From the NCBI GenBank assembly GCA_021774205.1, contig JAJFJI010000188.1:1-5750 (forward strand): DNA of 5,750 bases. The letters run 5' to 3'. Both the position numbers and the translations under genes were made by a program. Shown here one piece after another: positions 5,250 through 5,750 of this stretch. The notes beneath the pieces are model-generated. The model did no database searches, was not told where the DNA came from, and saw nothing but the letters and a program-made list of their open reading frames with translations. Each line of letters begins with the position of its first letter. Position 1 is the stretch's first letter. The DNA is from Nitrosomonas sp. (GTDB lineage: Bacteria > Pseudomonadota > Gammaproteobacteria > Burkholderiales > Nitrosomonadaceae).

Positions 5250-5750
5250 ATGAAAATTGCCATAATCGGAACCGGACATGTAGGTTCGTCGCTTGCATAT
5301 GCAATAGTTTTGAAAGGGCTGGGTAATCATCTAGTGCTGGCGAGCCGGAATGTAACAAAAGCGCAAGGGGATGCGCTGGATTTGCAACATACCCTGTCTT
5401 TTTGCGAGCGCTCGATGATGATTGAAAGCAGTGCTATTGACGGTGTGACAGACAGCGATATTCTAGTGGTTACGGCTTCTGTGCAAGATAAAGGCCAGAT
5501 GACCGACCGGATGGAACTGGGACCGGCTAATGTCACATTATTCCGGAAAATCATTCCTTCTCTGGTTCAAAAAAATCCCCGGGCTATTTTGATCATCATC
5601 ACCAATCCAGTTGATGCATTAACTTACCTTGCTACGCAACTGGCCGGATTTCCCCCGTCCAGAATAATGGGGATTGGCACATTGGTCGATTCTGCACGCT
5701 TCAGAGTTTTGTTATCTGCTGAAGAACAGATTCATCCTGACGATCTGCGC
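5250..5750 (+). CDS. Lactate/malate dehydrogenase family protein, N-terminal 167 residues (runs off window)
   Basis: The open frame from ATG 5250 continues to the window end. It begins MKIAIIGTGHVGSSLAYA, a Rossmann fold with the GxGxxG dinucleotide loop (Gly7, Gly9, Gly12), then GDALDLQHT (40-48), ITNPVDALTYLA (117-128) and GTLVDSARFR (143-152). By comparison with lactate dehydrogenase, Arg87 corresponds to the loop arginine (109), Asn119 to Asn140, Asp147 to Asp168 and Arg150 to Arg171; the catalytic His lies beyond the window. These enzymes interconvert 2-oxo and 2-hydroxy acids (pyruvate/lactate or oxaloacetate/malate) in the cytoplasm. The specificity loop (ASVQDKGQMTDR) is one residue longer than in standard lactate dehydrogenases, so the substrate is open. 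Where NAD enzymes have Asp after the second strand, this one has Ser32-Arg33 (LVLASRN), which favours NADP. The ribosome site is weak (AAGTGA, 5239-5244). Confidence 0.85.
   Translation, partial: MKIAIIGTGHVGSSLAYAIVLKGLGNHLVLASRNVTKAQGDALDLQHTLSFCERSMMIESSAIDGVTDSDILVVTASVQDKGQMTDRMELGPANVTLFRKIIPSLVQKNPRAILIIITNPVDALTYLATQLAGFPPSRIMGIGTLVDSARFRVLLSAEEQIHPDDLR

Noticed and set aside
5327..5554. 75-codon minus-strand frame
   Set aside because: Antisense shadow of the dehydrogenase gene.

Overview
The window reads as chromosomal DNA of a Gram-negative bacterium, most likely a beta- or gammaproteobacterium. Support comes from an HslV start of proteobacterial type on the left edge, two lipoprotein signal peptides, and an N-terminal remnant resembling IS256-type transposases. 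A nitrosomonad-like betaproteobacterium is my best guess, but it is a guess. The DNA is fairly AT-rich and gene density is low for a bacterium: long spacers and three damaged genes in the right half give it the look of an eroding accessory region between two conserved genes (hslV and a lactate/malate dehydrogenase).

Left part (1-1517): the first 16 codons of hslV run leftward off the window. A 400-base spacer follows, then a 355/356-residue LuxR-type regulator with an N-terminal sensory region, a cysteine cluster and a C-terminal helix-turn-helix. Its start codon sits directly behind a run of nine G, and loss of one G would fuse it in frame to an upstream ATG. That makes it a candidate phase-variable or slippage-controlled regulator.

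Middle part (1800-3924): two tightly coupled lipoprotein genes (2-base gap, strong Shine-Dalgarno) end at a stem-loop terminator. Both carry a similar short strand-loop-strand module ending in Gly-Tyr/Ala-Arg...Glu-type residues, once in the first protein and apparently twice in the second, so they may act together in the envelope. The second also carries an in-frame 9-base tandem repeat coding for Asn-Asn-Thr. After a 400-base spacer lies a single gene of the DUF5675 type, with conserved His and Cys motifs and unknown function.

Right part (3938-5750): a 31-codon remnant of an IS256-type transposase between two near-identical 15-16 base repeats; a CobC-like histidine phosphatase gene broken by a frameshift; a yjbQ gene that has lost its C-terminal half; and the intact but edge-truncated start of a lactate/malate dehydrogenase family gene whose nucleotide-binding loop suggests NADP rather than NAD. 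No RNA gene, CRISPR array or complete mobile element is visible.
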